A DNA stretch of 64,000 nt from Yaniella halotolerans DSM 15476 (GTDB lineage Bacteria > Actinomycetota > Actinomycetes > Actinomycetales > Micrococcaceae): assembly GCF_000420805.1 (NCBI RefSeq), contig NZ_ATVQ01000001.1, forward strand, positions 1 to 64,000, read 5' to 3'. A program made the translations under genes and the position numbers. Every line of letters starts with the position of its first letter. The stretch's first letter is position 1. Below the pieces are notes generated by a model. That model did no database searches. It saw only the letters and a list, made by a program, of their open reading frames with translations, and had not been told where the DNA came from. Positions 28,483 through 36,483 of the stretch are shown piece by piece.

Positions 28483-29166
28483 ATGGAATTGTCATTTGAA
28501 TCAACAGACCCGTTCACTCCGCACACCCGACACATTGCAGTCATCACGGCAGGTCTGAGTGACCCGAGCTCAACCTCGCTGCTAGGCAAGCAGCTTGCTG
28601 AGGCCACCGCTGATGCATTGTCGCAGCGTGGCTACAGAGCTGAGGTGGAGCATTTCGAACTGCGCGAAGTAGCTACCGATATCGCCGATTCAATGGTCAC
28701 TTCTAGTCGTTCTGAGCGATTGAGCAAAATGATCAATGAGGTTGAACAAGCCGACGGGATCATCGCCGTTTCCCCTGTGTTCAAAGCGACGTATTCTGGT
28801 CTTTTCAAGTCATTTTGGGATCTTATCGACAATGATTCCCTGACCGGCGTGCCAATCCAGTTGGGTGCAACCGGAGGCAGTCCTCGCCACTCGTTAGTGA
28901 TCGATACGGCGATGAGACCCCTGTTTTCCTATCTACGAATGCGCGTTATGCCCACCGGGGTGTACGCCGCCACGGAAGACTGGGGTTCGGCCAACCCCGA
29001 CCCGAATTCCAATGAAGCGTATTTGAGTCGTAGAATAGCTCACGCTGGAGATGACCTGACTGACGTCGTCACCCGCTTAGCCCCGCGCCCACGCCGTGCA
29101 CCGTCACAGCCGAAAGTACTGGAAGTGATTCCCTTTGAACAACTCCTCAACGGATCTGACAAGTGA
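28483..29166 (+). CDS. NADPH-dependent FMN reductase, CE1759 family
   Basis: Flavodoxin-like reductase of 227 residues, predicted to provide reduced FMN to the monooxygenase encoded just upstream. The N-terminal phosphate-binding region VITAGLSDPSSTSLLGKQLA (about residues 20-39) and the stretch AVSPVFKATYSGLFKSFWD (about 92-110) are typical of NAD(P)H:FMN reductases. Start ATG 28483 has GAGGA upstream. The end overlaps marR by 32 bases, showing tight coupling of all three genes. Confidence 0.88.
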   Translation: MELSFESTDPFTPHTRHIAVITAGLSDPSSTSLLGKQLAEATADALSQRGYRAEVEHFELREVATDIADSMVTSSRSERLSKMINEVEQADGIIAVSPVFKATYSGLFKSFWDLIDNDSLTGVPIQLGATGGSPRHSLVIDTAMRPLFSYLRMRVMPTGVYAATEDWGSANPDPNSNEAYLSRRIAHAGDDLTDVVTRLAPRPRRAPSQPKVLEVIPFEQLLNGSDK

Positions 29167-29620
29167 ACAGCTGCGTCAGCCTCTTGGCCCAGCGTTTCGC
29201 GTCTACTTTGAGACCACGGCTCGTCTTCTCGACACCTTAGAGAAGCGTCTAAAGCAGCAAATGGGCCTCACCTTGAGCGAGTACAACATGCTGCTGTTGC
29301 TCTCAGAGGCTCCTGAGGGGCGTATGCGCATGGGGCAGCTTGCGGATGCGATCGTCTTTTCACCATCCAGACTGACTTATCAAGTCAAGGTGCTCTCCGA
29401 ACGGGGTCTCGTGAAACGGGTGAAGTGTCCAGAGGACGGACGTGCTTGGCAAACCGAGCTCACGGCCGAAGGCAGAACCATGTTTCGACGAGCTTCGATT
29501 GTCCATGCAAAAGGCGTCAAAAGCCTTTTCACCGATGCTGTCTCCGACGAACAGCTCGCGATGATCCGTCAGATCTTTGGGCAGGTCTCGGAAAATCTTG
29601 ATCAAGTCAAAGATGACTAA
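29135..29620 (+). CDS. MarR-family transcriptional regulator
   Basis: Winged-helix regulator of 161 residues. The DNA-binding domain spans about residues 45-115: MGQLADAIVFSPSRLTYQV is the recognition helix region and KRVKCPEDGRAWQTELTAEG the wing. The start is TTG 29135, seven or more bases after GGAAG and inside the reductase gene. Such regulators are usually released by a small, often aromatic, ligand. Its likely target is the palindrome at 27187-27210. The stop codon abuts the stop codon of the convergent SseB gene, with no terminator. Confidence 0.88.
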   Translation: MNNSSTDLTSEQLRQPLGPAFRVYFETTARLLDTLEKRLKQQMGLTLSEYNMLLLLSEAPEGRMRMGQLADAIVFSPSRLTYQVKVLSERGLVKRVKCPEDGRAWQTELTAEGRTMFRRASIVHAKGVKSLFTDAVSDEQLAMIRQIFGQVSENLDQVKDD

Positions 29621-30544
29621 TTAGTCGGTCTCGCCAAGGATTATTTCCACGGTATCGGCCCGCTGCGCGAGCAGCTCTTCGTCGGCAATAAGCGTTTGCA
29701 ATGTCGACAGCATCAGCTTATTCCCTACGGTGTCCGAGGGATCATTCGGGGTAGCAACTAATGCAAGTTCAGGTCCCGCTCCCCCGCCTGCAACGACGGT
29801 CCCGTCAGCTGTCTGAGTTGCGACGCCTCGACCCGGCGCCATGGCGAGCTGTGCTAACCCAGGAATAAGATCCGTGAGGTTTGAAAGGTCTTGCGCAATC
29901 TCAACATCTTCATATGATGGTGTCCATTGCTGCTGCTGGGCAAGCGCATATACAGCAGGACGACGGACCACATATGTCAGCGTCGCTCCAGGATCTACTA
30001 CAACTAATTCGTTACCTTCATCTACGGCGCTCAGGCACGCACGAGGCATCCAGACGGCAACGGGCCGCGCATCTTTGTGCCAAGCCGTTAATTTCGGGAT
30101 AGATGTGAAGACGGGTAAAGCGCCGCGACCGTCGGCTGATGCCAGCGAGACTAGCGCAACATCGGACTCTTTGTCCGACTCCACTGTGTGTTCGTGACCA
30201 TGGTGGTCAATATGCGTGTGGCTGTTCGATTCGGCAACGGTTGGCACAACTGCCGCAAAGACTCGAATCTTTTCAAGGACTTCGAAGACGTCATTTTCAT
30301 TCGCATTGCCGTCAATCAAATCTTGGCTGACTTTGGTCCATGCGTCATCTGCTAGGCCGTCATCTGTGTCGAATGCATGCAGTGGGTTGGTTGAGCCATC
30401 GATCCCAGGACCAGACAAATCTCGTCCCTCCCACGTCGCACCGGCTGAATCAGCGGGACGACCAAAAGCATCTCGATTTTGGCGGGCCAAGTTGCGATCT
30501 ATCGCTGCTTGAATATGGCCTGGCAGTTGGGGTTGATCTCGCAT
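29621..30544 (-). CDS. SseB-family protein
   Basis: Protein of 307 residues with an SseB domain in the middle (about 90-205), recognised by FAAVVPTV, then LPVFTSIPKLTAWHKDARPVAV and VDPGATLTYVVRRPAV. A His-rich patch (SHTHIDHHGHEH, about residues 107-118) could bind metal. The second half (about 215-307) is a separate, less conserved domain. SseB proteins in actinobacteria are of unknown function and often follow hisA/priA, as here (6-base gap). No membrane segment or signal peptide is seen. Confidence 0.8.
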   Translation of the reverse strand: MRDQPQLPGHIQAAIDRNLARQNRDAFGRPADSAGATWEGRDLSGPGIDGSTNPLHAFDTDDGLADDAWTKVSQDLIDGNANENDVFEVLEKIRVFAAVVPTVAESNSHTHIDHHGHEHTVESDKESDVALVSLASADGRGALPVFTSIPKLTAWHKDARPVAVWMPRACLSAVDEGNELVVVDPGATLTYVVRRPAVYALAQQQQWTPSYEDVEIAQDLSNLTDLIPGLAQLAMAPGRGVATQTADGTVVAGGGAGPELALVATPNDPSDTVGNKLMLSTLQTLIADEELLAQRADTVEIILGETD

Positions 30545-30550
30545 TATTGC

Positions 30551-31297
30551 TTAGACGTCTTTCACCGCAGTGCCGGAAGCGACCTGTAGGGCCTGTTGAA
30601 GCGTAAATTGGCCCGCGTAAAGGGCTTTTCCAATAATTGCGCCTTCAATACCGTGATCGACCATGCCGGTAAGTTTGGCAATATCATCAAGAGTTGAGAT
30701 CCCGCCAGAGGCGATCACAGGTTTGCCGGTCTTTTCGGCGATTTGGACCAACAGCTGGGTATTTGGGCCAGTCAAGGTACCGTCCTTCGTGATGTCCGTG
30801 ACAACGTATCGTGCGCAGCCGGCTTCTTCGAGCTGGGCGAGGACGTCCCAGATGTTGCCACCTTCTTCAACCCAACCTCGGGTCGCGAGCTTTTCGCCCC
30901 GCACATCGAGACCTACAGCAATCTTAGCGCCATACTTGTCGATCACTTGAGCAGTCCACTCTGGGTTTTCTAGAGCAGCAGTACCAAGGTTCACGCGTGT
31001 CGCGCCCATTGCGAGTGCTTCATCCAGGGAGGAGTCGTCACGTAAACCACCGGAGAGTTCGATTTTGATGCCGAGCTCGCCCGTGATGCGCCGGATAATT
31101 TCGCGGTTATTGCCGTGTCCAAACGCTGCATCGAGGTCAACGAGATGCAGCCATTCAGCACCCGCTTGCTGCCAACCAATTGCTGCGTCGAAAGGGTCAC
31201 CGTAGTTGGTTGCAGTACCGTAGGCACCCTGTACTAGACGCACGGCTTTGCCATCTTGAACGTCGACGGCTGGTAAAAGTTCTAATGGTGTGGACAT
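30551..31297 (-). CDS. priA: Phosphoribosyl isomerase (HisA/PriA)
   Basis: TIM-barrel isomerase of 248 residues. HisA acts on ProFAR in histidine synthesis; the actinobacterial form PriA also acts as TrpF in tryptophan synthesis. Catalytic aspartates are in [15 protein letters not shown] (near residue 11) and [14 protein letters not shown] (near residue 130). Actinobacteria commonly lack a separate trpF, so the dual role is likely but needs genome context. The start is ATG 31297 after GGAGAA. It is part of the his operon, after a small membrane protein gene. Confidence 0.93.
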   Translation of the reverse strand: MSTPLELLPAVDVQDGKAVRLVQGAYGTATNYGDPFDAAIGWQQAGAEWLHLVDLDAAFGHGNNREIIRRITGELGIKIELSGGLRDDSSLDEALAMGATRVNLGTAALENPEWTAQVIDKYGAKIAVGLDVRGEKLATRGWVEEGGNIWDVLAQLEEAGCARYVVTDITKDGTLTGPNTQLLVQIAEKTGKPVIASGGISTLDDIAKLTGMVDHGIEGAIIGKALYAGQFTLQQALQVASGTAVKDV

Positions 31298-31309
31298 GAT
31301 TCTCCGTTA

Positions 31310-31474
31310 CTAGTCGGCCCATGGAATGGTAAAGAACGCCGCAATTATTGCAAGGGCAGCGAGGATGATAGCGGCAATGCGAACCCATACAGGTGCTTTT
31401 TGTCTGTGCAGTGACCAGGCGCCACCCAACAAGATACCGCCTAGCGCCAACAGCAACGTCGACCACCAAGGCAT
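31310..31474 (-). CDS. Small membrane protein (54 residues) in the his operon
   Basis: Two hydrophobic segments (about residues 5-22 and 32-50) joined by a short basic loop with RQKAPVWVR. The start is ATG 31474, overlapping the hisH stop by one base (TAATG), which indicates coupled translation. The protein begins MPWWSTLLLALGG. Small membrane ORFs sit between hisH and hisA in related genera, by recollection; no function is known. It is expected to be an integral membrane protein with both ends on the same side. Confidence 0.75.
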   Translation of the reverse strand: MPWWSTLLLALGGILLGGAWSLHRQKAPVWVRIAAIILAALAIIAAFFTIPWAD

Positions 31475-32112
31475 TATAGAGTTCCTAACCAATTATTTAA
31501 CAGTTGCAGGCCTGCATAGCCTGAAAGTTCGGGATGAAATTGAATGCCAGTTAACGGTCCGTTTTCCACAGCTGCAATAAAGTCTCCGCCATGATTCGAC
31601 CACGATACGTGGGGCGGTTCCATGACCTCTATCCCCTGATCAAAATTCCACTCCAGCACTGCATACGAATGCGCAAAATAAAAGCGCTCGTTCTCTAAAC
31701 CTGCAAATATGGTGCTGTTCTGGGCCGGACGTATGGTGTTCCAGCCCAAGTGTGGGACGGTAGCCGCTTTGAGTTTTTCAACGGTACCTGGCCATTCGCC
31801 CATTCCCTCATGGCTGCCAAACTCGGTTGAGTCATCAAAAAGTACTTGATGGCCGACACATAGCCCGAGCACTGGACGACCGCCTGACACCCGTTGTCCG
31901 ATCCACCGTGAAATACTGAGTTTGTCCATAGCTTGTTTGCATGCCCCGAATGCCCCGTTACCGGGTAGCACCATGCCGTCAGCCGCAACGAGGTCAGCAC
32001 CTCGGGAAGTAACCAGCACATCGGCACCGTTATAGGCAAATGCATTGGCTAATGATCCTAGGTTGCCAATGCCGTAGTCGGCGATTGCAATAGTAGGTTT
32101 CTTAGCGGACAC
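31474..32112 (-). CDS. hisH: Imidazole glycerol phosphate synthase glutaminase subunit
   Basis: Class I glutamine amidotransferase subunit that feeds ammonia to HisF. The nucleophile is the Cys of GLCVGHQVLFD (about residue 82), and the His-Glu pair is in GIQFHPELSG (near 195). It has 212 residues. The start is GTG 32112, sharing one base with the hisB stop (TAGTG). hisF, its obligate partner, is not in this window and must be elsewhere. Confidence 0.95.
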   Translation of the reverse strand: MSAKKPTIAIADYGIGNLGSLANAFAYNGADVLVTSRGADLVAADGMVLPGNGAFGACKQAMDKLSISRWIGQRVSGGRPVLGLCVGHQVLFDDSTEFGSHEGMGEWPGTVEKLKAATVPHLGWNTIRPAQNSTIFAGLENERFYFAHSYAVLEWNFDQGIEVMEPPHVSWSNHGGDFIAAVENGPLTGIQFHPELSGYAGLQLLNNWLGTL

Positions 32113-32729
32113 TAGAGCGCGCCCTTAGTGGAAGGAATCCCGTCAACTCGCGGGTCCTGTTCAATCGCCTGGCGGAGGGCTCGGGCAAATGCTTTAAACT
32201 GCACCTCGACGATGTGGTGCGGGTCACGACCCCGCAGCAAGTCGATGTGCACGTTGACTGCAGCGTGATGGGTGAACGACTCAAAAACATGGCGGGTCAT
32301 GGCACCAGTAAAGTGCCCACCTATGAGGTGGTAGACCTGGGCTTCAGATTCACCCTCATGCAGAAAATATGGACGGCCAGAAAGATCGACCACAGCTCGA
32401 GCTAAAGCTTCATCCATTGGTATTGTCGCTTCACCGTAGCGACGGATGCCACGCTTATCCCCTAGCGCAACCCTAAATACTTCGCCCAGTGTGATCGCGG
32501 TGTCTTCGACCGTGTGGTGAACATCAATGTGGGTGTCACCTGTTGCCTGTACTGTCATGTCCATGAGCGAGTGACGAGTCAGAGCATCCAGCATGTGGTC
32601 GAAAAATGGCACGCCGGTCGATATGTCGGAGGTACCGGTGCCATCAAGGTCGAGTTCAACATAGACGTCCGACTCGGATGTCGTACGCTTCATCGATGCT
32701 TTTCGACCTGAGATCAGTTCAGCTGTCAT
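32112..32729 (-). CDS. hisB: Imidazoleglycerol-phosphate dehydratase
   Basis: Mn2+-dependent dehydratase of histidine synthesis, forming a 24-mer. The two metal motifs are visible: [11 protein letters not shown] (about residue 70) and [10 protein letters not shown] (about 165), plus [12 protein letters not shown] near 40. The start is ATG 32729 (MTAELISGR); a longer in-frame reading to 32777 adds unrelated sequence. AGGAG is 13 bases upstream, a bit far. It has 205 residues, the normal monofunctional size. Confidence 0.95.
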   Translation of the reverse strand: MTAELISGRKASMKRTTSESDVYVELDLDGTGTSDISTGVPFFDHMLDALTRHSLMDMTVQATGDTHIDVHHTVEDTAITLGEVFRVALGDKRGIRRYGEATIPMDEALARAVVDLSGRPYFLHEGESEAQVYHLIGGHFTGAMTRHVFESFTHHAAVNVHIDLLRGRDPHHIVEVQFKAFARALRQAIEQDPRVDGIPSTKGAL

Positions 32730-32808
32730 AGAGGTCAGGAAACTCCTTATTAGGCGGATTTGGGGGCGACAATTCATTGTAGCCGCCGCCGCATATTTTC
32801 AAGCTATT

Positions 32809-33924
32809 CTAGGCGCTAATTACCTCGCGAAGCGCAACAAGGAACGCAGTGGTTTCTTCAGCTGTCCCAGCTGTTACACGCAAATGGTGTGGTATGCCCA
32901 CATCCCGAATCAAAACTCCTCGGTCTAACAAGCCTTGCCATACCGCGTGGGCATCTTCAAACCAGCCGAAGAAGACAAAGTTTGAGTCAGAAACAGCAGG
33001 CTTCAATCCCATTTCCTCTAGCTCATGTACAATCCGGTCGCGTTGAGCTTTGATTTCATCGACAGTCGCCAACAACACGTCTACGTGTTCTAGGGCTGCA
33101 TTCGCTGCGGCCTGAGTAATAGCGGACAAATGGTACGGAAGACGCACCAGCCTCAAAGCATCGGTGACTTGTGGGGAGGTTGCCAAATACCCAAGACGGG
33201 CACCAGCTAAGGCAAATGCTTTCGACATGGTCCGTGAGACGATCAGCCGTTCACGCCCCTGTAACAGTGTCAAAGCTGATTTGGTGCCTGAAAGTGAGAA
33301 CTCTTCATAGGCCTCATCTACCACGACGATGGTGTTGAACTGTTCACCTGCCTGATAGACCGCTTCAACTACGTCAAGCCCGAGGGCAGTCCCGGTGGGA
33401 TTGTTGGGTGAGCACAGAAAGACAATGTCTGGCGCTGTGTCTTTAACTTGGCGTGCCGCTTCATCTGGTGTCAGAGTAAAGTCGTCTGCCCGAACACCAC
33501 TGATGTATTCAGTGTTCGTACCAGACGCAAGGAGCGGATACATCGAGTATGTTGGTGGAAAACTGAGCACTTTACGGCCCGGGCCACCGAATGCTTGGAG
33601 GACTTGCTGTAACACTTCATTAGAACCATTCGCCGCCCACACATTATTTTCCGTGAGTTCGTGCCCGAGGTAGGCCGCCAAGCGTTGGCGCAGTTCGGTA
33701 AATTCCCGATCAGGGTAGCGATTCAGCGAGGTTGCCGCTGTATGCACTGCCTTGCCGATTGCATCAGCAACCACCTGGGGCACCGGATGTGTGTTCTCAT
33801 TCGTGTTCAGTAGGTGCGTTACTTCCAACTGTGGCGCCCCGTATGGGAATTGCCCGCGCAAGTTGTCACGAAGTGGTAGTGCCTCTAGGGCAACAGTTTT
33901 GGCTTGTTCTTGCTGATTAGTCAC
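32809..33924 (-). CDS. hisC: Histidinol-phosphate aminotransferase
   Basis: Pyridoxal-phosphate fold-type I aminotransferase of 371 residues, converting imidazole acetol phosphate to histidinol phosphate. The cofactor lysine is in SRTMSKAFALAGARLGY (about residue 225), and NNPTGTALG (about 165) is the substrate/cofactor loop. The start is GTG 33924, six bases after a TAAGCT box, so the transcript may be leaderless and this may be the first gene of the his unit. hisD, which precedes hisC in many relatives, is not here. Confidence 0.94.
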   Translation of the reverse strand: MTNQQEQAKTVALEALPLRDNLRGQFPYGAPQLEVTHLLNTNENTHPVPQVVADAIGKAVHTAATSLNRYPDREFTELRQRLAAYLGHELTENNVWAANGSNEVLQQVLQAFGGPGRKVLSFPPTYSMYPLLASGTNTEYISGVRADDFTLTPDEAARQVKDTAPDIVFLCSPNNPTGTALGLDVVEAVYQAGEQFNTIVVVDEAYEEFSLSGTKSALTLLQGRERLIVSRTMSKAFALAGARLGYLATSPQVTDALRLVRLPYHLSAITQAAANAALEHVDVLLATVDEIKAQRDRIVHELEEMGLKPAVSDSNFVFFGWFEDAHAVWQGLLDRGVLIRDVGIPHHLRVTAGTAEETTAFLVALREVISA

Positions 33925-33930
33925 GGCAAT

Positions 33931-33936
33931 AGCTTA
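33931..33936 (-). promoter_or_regulatory. Predicted -10 box of the hisC operon (leaderless)
   Basis: TAAGCT on the minus strand, six bases before the GTG start of hisC. The same hexamer occurs at dapB. Confidence 0.45.
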
Positions 33937-33986
33937 GCTGGGAGTTCATTGGCGCAGTGCTGAGTGACGCGCACGACGCGTACCTT

Positions 33987-34340
33987 CTACTCAGATGCGG
34001 GGACTAATAGTACTTGGCCAACTTCCAGTTCGGATGTTTCGAGATGGTTATACGTCAAGATTTTGTCGAGTACCACTGATTGATTGCCATTATCCGAAAG
34101 TCGACTAGAAATGCCCCACAGGGTGTCTCCTGGTTGCACGACAATTTGTTGGTACGTTACCTGTTCCTTGTCATCAGCAGCTACTGCAGAAGAGATCGGC
34201 GGCCGAGATCCGAACGCTGCTATTGTCACAGCTGCAAGTACAACCGCAACAAGACCAACGGTGAGCTGGAGCACGCAACGACCTCTGGAGGTCAGTTTAA
34301 GGTGCTGTATTGTCTTGCGGATATTCAGTGTTGTAGCCAT
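33987..34340 (-). CDS. LysM-domain membrane protein
   Basis: Protein of 117 residues with a basic N-terminus, one membrane segment (about 27-47, LTVGLVAVVLAAVTIAAF) and an extracytoplasmic LysM domain (about 62-115; IVVQPGDTLWGISSRL and LTYNHLETSELEVGQVLLVP). LysM binds peptidoglycan. The start is ATG 34340, nine bases after GGAAGG; an upstream ATG at 34349 is too near that site. Small LysM proteins next to lexA (YneA/DivS type) delay cell division under DNA damage in other Gram-positives. Here the neighbour is dinG and lexA is absent, so that role is only a hint. Confidence 0.82.
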   Translation of the reverse strand: MATTLNIRKTIQHLKLTSRGRCVLQLTVGLVAVVLAAVTIAAFGSRPPISSAVAADDKEQVTYQQIVVQPGDTLWGISSRLSDNGNQSVVLDKILTYNHLETSELEVGQVLLVPASE

Positions 34341-34440
34341 CGCAAGCATCCTTCCGTTGTTCAACTCGAATGTTCTATACATTCATTGAATCAACGGGGT
34401 GGGACATGATAAGCCAGAGCCGGCATCGCCAGACCTGTGA

Positions 34441-36483
34441 CTAAATTTCGGCTGACAGTCGTTTCAAACTCGAAAGCGCTTGTTCGGTGGACCGAGTCGC
34501 CCAAAAGTCGGGCATGGAAGCTTTCAAGAAACCGCCGTATCCAGCCGTAGCAAGTCTCGAATCCAATATTGCAACCACTCCCCGGTCCGAGGTCGAGCGA
34601 ATAAGCCTCCCGGCACCCTGCGCTAGACGTACTGCCGCGTGGTTTGCTGACACCGCCATGAAACCGTTACCACCGCGCTGGCTGATATACCGAGAGCGAG
34701 CAGAAGCCAGCGGATCATCCGGACGTGGGAAGGGAATTCGATCTATCGTGACCAAACGTAAAGCGTCACCGGGAACATCTACGCCCTGCCAAAGGGTGAG
34801 AGTCCCGAAAAGACACGTGTGTGCATCTTCAGTGAACTCTTCGATGAGTCCGGAGAGCGTTGACTCTCCCTGCAAAAGAATGTTGAGCTTGTCGCCAAAC
34901 CGAAGTCGCATTTCTTCAGCTGCAGCCTTTGCCGCACTCCGGGATGAGAAGAGGCAGAGCGCACCACCGTTGGACGCCTCAAGAAGTTTTTCAAGACGCT
35001 CATGCGTCTGGGGTGAGGCTTGCGGCCCGGGCTTCGGCAAGTCATCAGCAACATACAAGATCCCTTGCTGTGGATAGTCGAAGGGACTGCCGACGTCCAG
35101 GGTCTTGTACTTTGTTCCTCCGTTGAGCGTGAAACCTAGGTCTCCGACGATTCCATCAAATTTTCCACCAATGGCTAATGTCGCTGACGTCAGGATGGTG
35201 GTCGATTCGTTGAGCAGTTTGTCGCGAAATTTCCCGGCTATTGAGAGGGGCGCAGCGTAAAGTAAAGGCGCACTATGAGGGTCAGCTTCCATCCACCCTT
35301 GGCCTGGCTCAAAATGGGAAGGCCTGGTCGCCCAGACGACCGTATCGCCTTTGGGCTGAGATCCGGCAGAAATCAACAACTCTGAGGTCTCTAGAATTTC
35401 GCTCAATCGGTTTTTCACCAGCTGGCGGTTGGAATCTTCGGTGTCCTTAGAAGCTGGTTCTTTCAGATCTGTCATCATTTGTCGCGTCTCATGTTGCACG
35501 GTTTCGAGCGCGGTGAGCTGATGCTCATTGAGTCCTTGAGCGAACCAGCCAGATGGCGCCGGAGTAAACGCGGCTTCTAGCCCGGCTGCAGCATCTGTCA
35601 GGTCAGAAGCAACTACTGAGGCCTCTTGGCGGGCTTGTTTGGCGACATTGCGAATCATTGGCCCAGATAAATGCGACGTTACCGCAGAGGTCACCCGGTC
35701 GGTAAGCTCATGCGCCTCGTCAATAACGATCGCATCGGTTTCAGGCATAAGATTGAGGTCTTCGAAAGCCGCAATCGCTAACATTGCGTGGTTAGTCACG
35801 ACAATATCGGCTTTTCCTGCAGCGTCACGGGCAAGTTCCGAAAAGCACTCTTCGGCAAACGGACATTTGGATGCCCCAATACACTCCCGCGCTGTCACTG
35901 AAATCTGACGCCAGGCTTCATCGGTCACGCCGGGTTTCAAATCGTCCCGGTCCCCCGTGTCAGTCTCTTCGGCCCAGTCCCGCAGGCGAACAACTTCTTC
36001 GCCCAACTGAGATAAGGGCTGTCCGGTTGTATCTGTCGAGCCAAAAAGACTCTCATCCTCAGGTTCGGGAGCAGCTCCGTGGAGCTTATGTTTGCACACA
36101 TAATTGGCCCGACCTTTAAGCAACGCTACTTCAACGGTTCTCGGCAACGATGGTTCAAGTGTGTCCAACAAGCTTGGTAAGTCTCGGTTGATGATCTGCG
36201 ATTGAAGCGCCAAGGTTGCTGTTGCAATCACTACAGGAGAATCGCTGCCAAGGGCATGGTCCACGGCAGGTATTAAATAGGCCAAAGACTTGCCCGTGCC
36301 GGTGCCAGCTTGCACTAATAAGTGGGTTCCTGTTTCAAACGCATGAGTGACTTCTTCAGCCATTTGCTGCTGACCGGGACGCGTTTGACCTCCAAGCTCG
36401 TCAACAACGTCGGCCAGCCACGCTCCAACTTGGGTTTGCGTTTGACTGGATGGCTGGGTGTCTACCGGTTGATTACCGGACAT
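34441..36483 (-). CDS. dinG: ATP-dependent DNA helicase, DinG/XPD family
   Basis: Superfamily 2 helicase with 5'-3' polarity that unwinds R-loops and forked DNA. It has Walker A AGTGTGKS (59-66), four cysteines fit for an iron-sulfur cluster (C130, C201, C207, C213), the DEAH box (255-258) and C-terminal motifs QGVDVPGD and AQGAGRLIRS. It has 680 residues. Start ATG 36483 overlaps the end of hflX by 11 bases, so the two are translated from one message. It is the last gene before the LysM gene. Confidence 0.92.
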   Translation of the reverse strand: MSGNQPVDTQPSSQTQTQVGAWLADVVDELGGQTRPGQQQMAEEVTHAFETGTHLLVQAGTGTGKSLAYLIPAVDHALGSDSPVVIATATLALQSQIINRDLPSLLDTLEPSLPRTVEVALLKGRANYVCKHKLHGAAPEPEDESLFGSTDTTGQPLSQLGEEVVRLRDWAEETDTGDRDDLKPGVTDEAWRQISVTARECIGASKCPFAEECFSELARDAAGKADIVVTNHAMLAIAAFEDLNLMPETDAIVIDEAHELTDRVTSAVTSHLSGPMIRNVAKQARQEASVVASDLTDAAAGLEAAFTPAPSGWFAQGLNEHQLTALETVQHETRQMMTDLKEPASKDTEDSNRQLVKNRLSEILETSELLISAGSQPKGDTVVWATRPSHFEPGQGWMEADPHSAPLLYAAPLSIAGKFRDKLLNESTTILTSATLAIGGKFDGIVGDLGFTLNGGTKYKTLDVGSPFDYPQQGILYVADDLPKPGPQASPQTHERLEKLLEASNGGALCLFSSRSAAKAAAEEMRLRFGDKLNILLQGESTLSGLIEEFTEDAHTCLFGTLTLWQGVDVPGDALRLVTIDRIPFPRPDDPLASARSRYISQRGGNGFMAVSANHAAVRLAQGAGRLIRSTSDRGVVAILDSRLATAGYGGFLKASMPDFWATRSTEQALSSLKRLSAEI

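Noticed and set aside
34368-34384. LexA box ahead of the LysM gene
   Set aside because: GAATGT-N5-ACATTC has the wrong arms and spacing for the GAAC-GTTC consensus; kept only as an inverted repeat.
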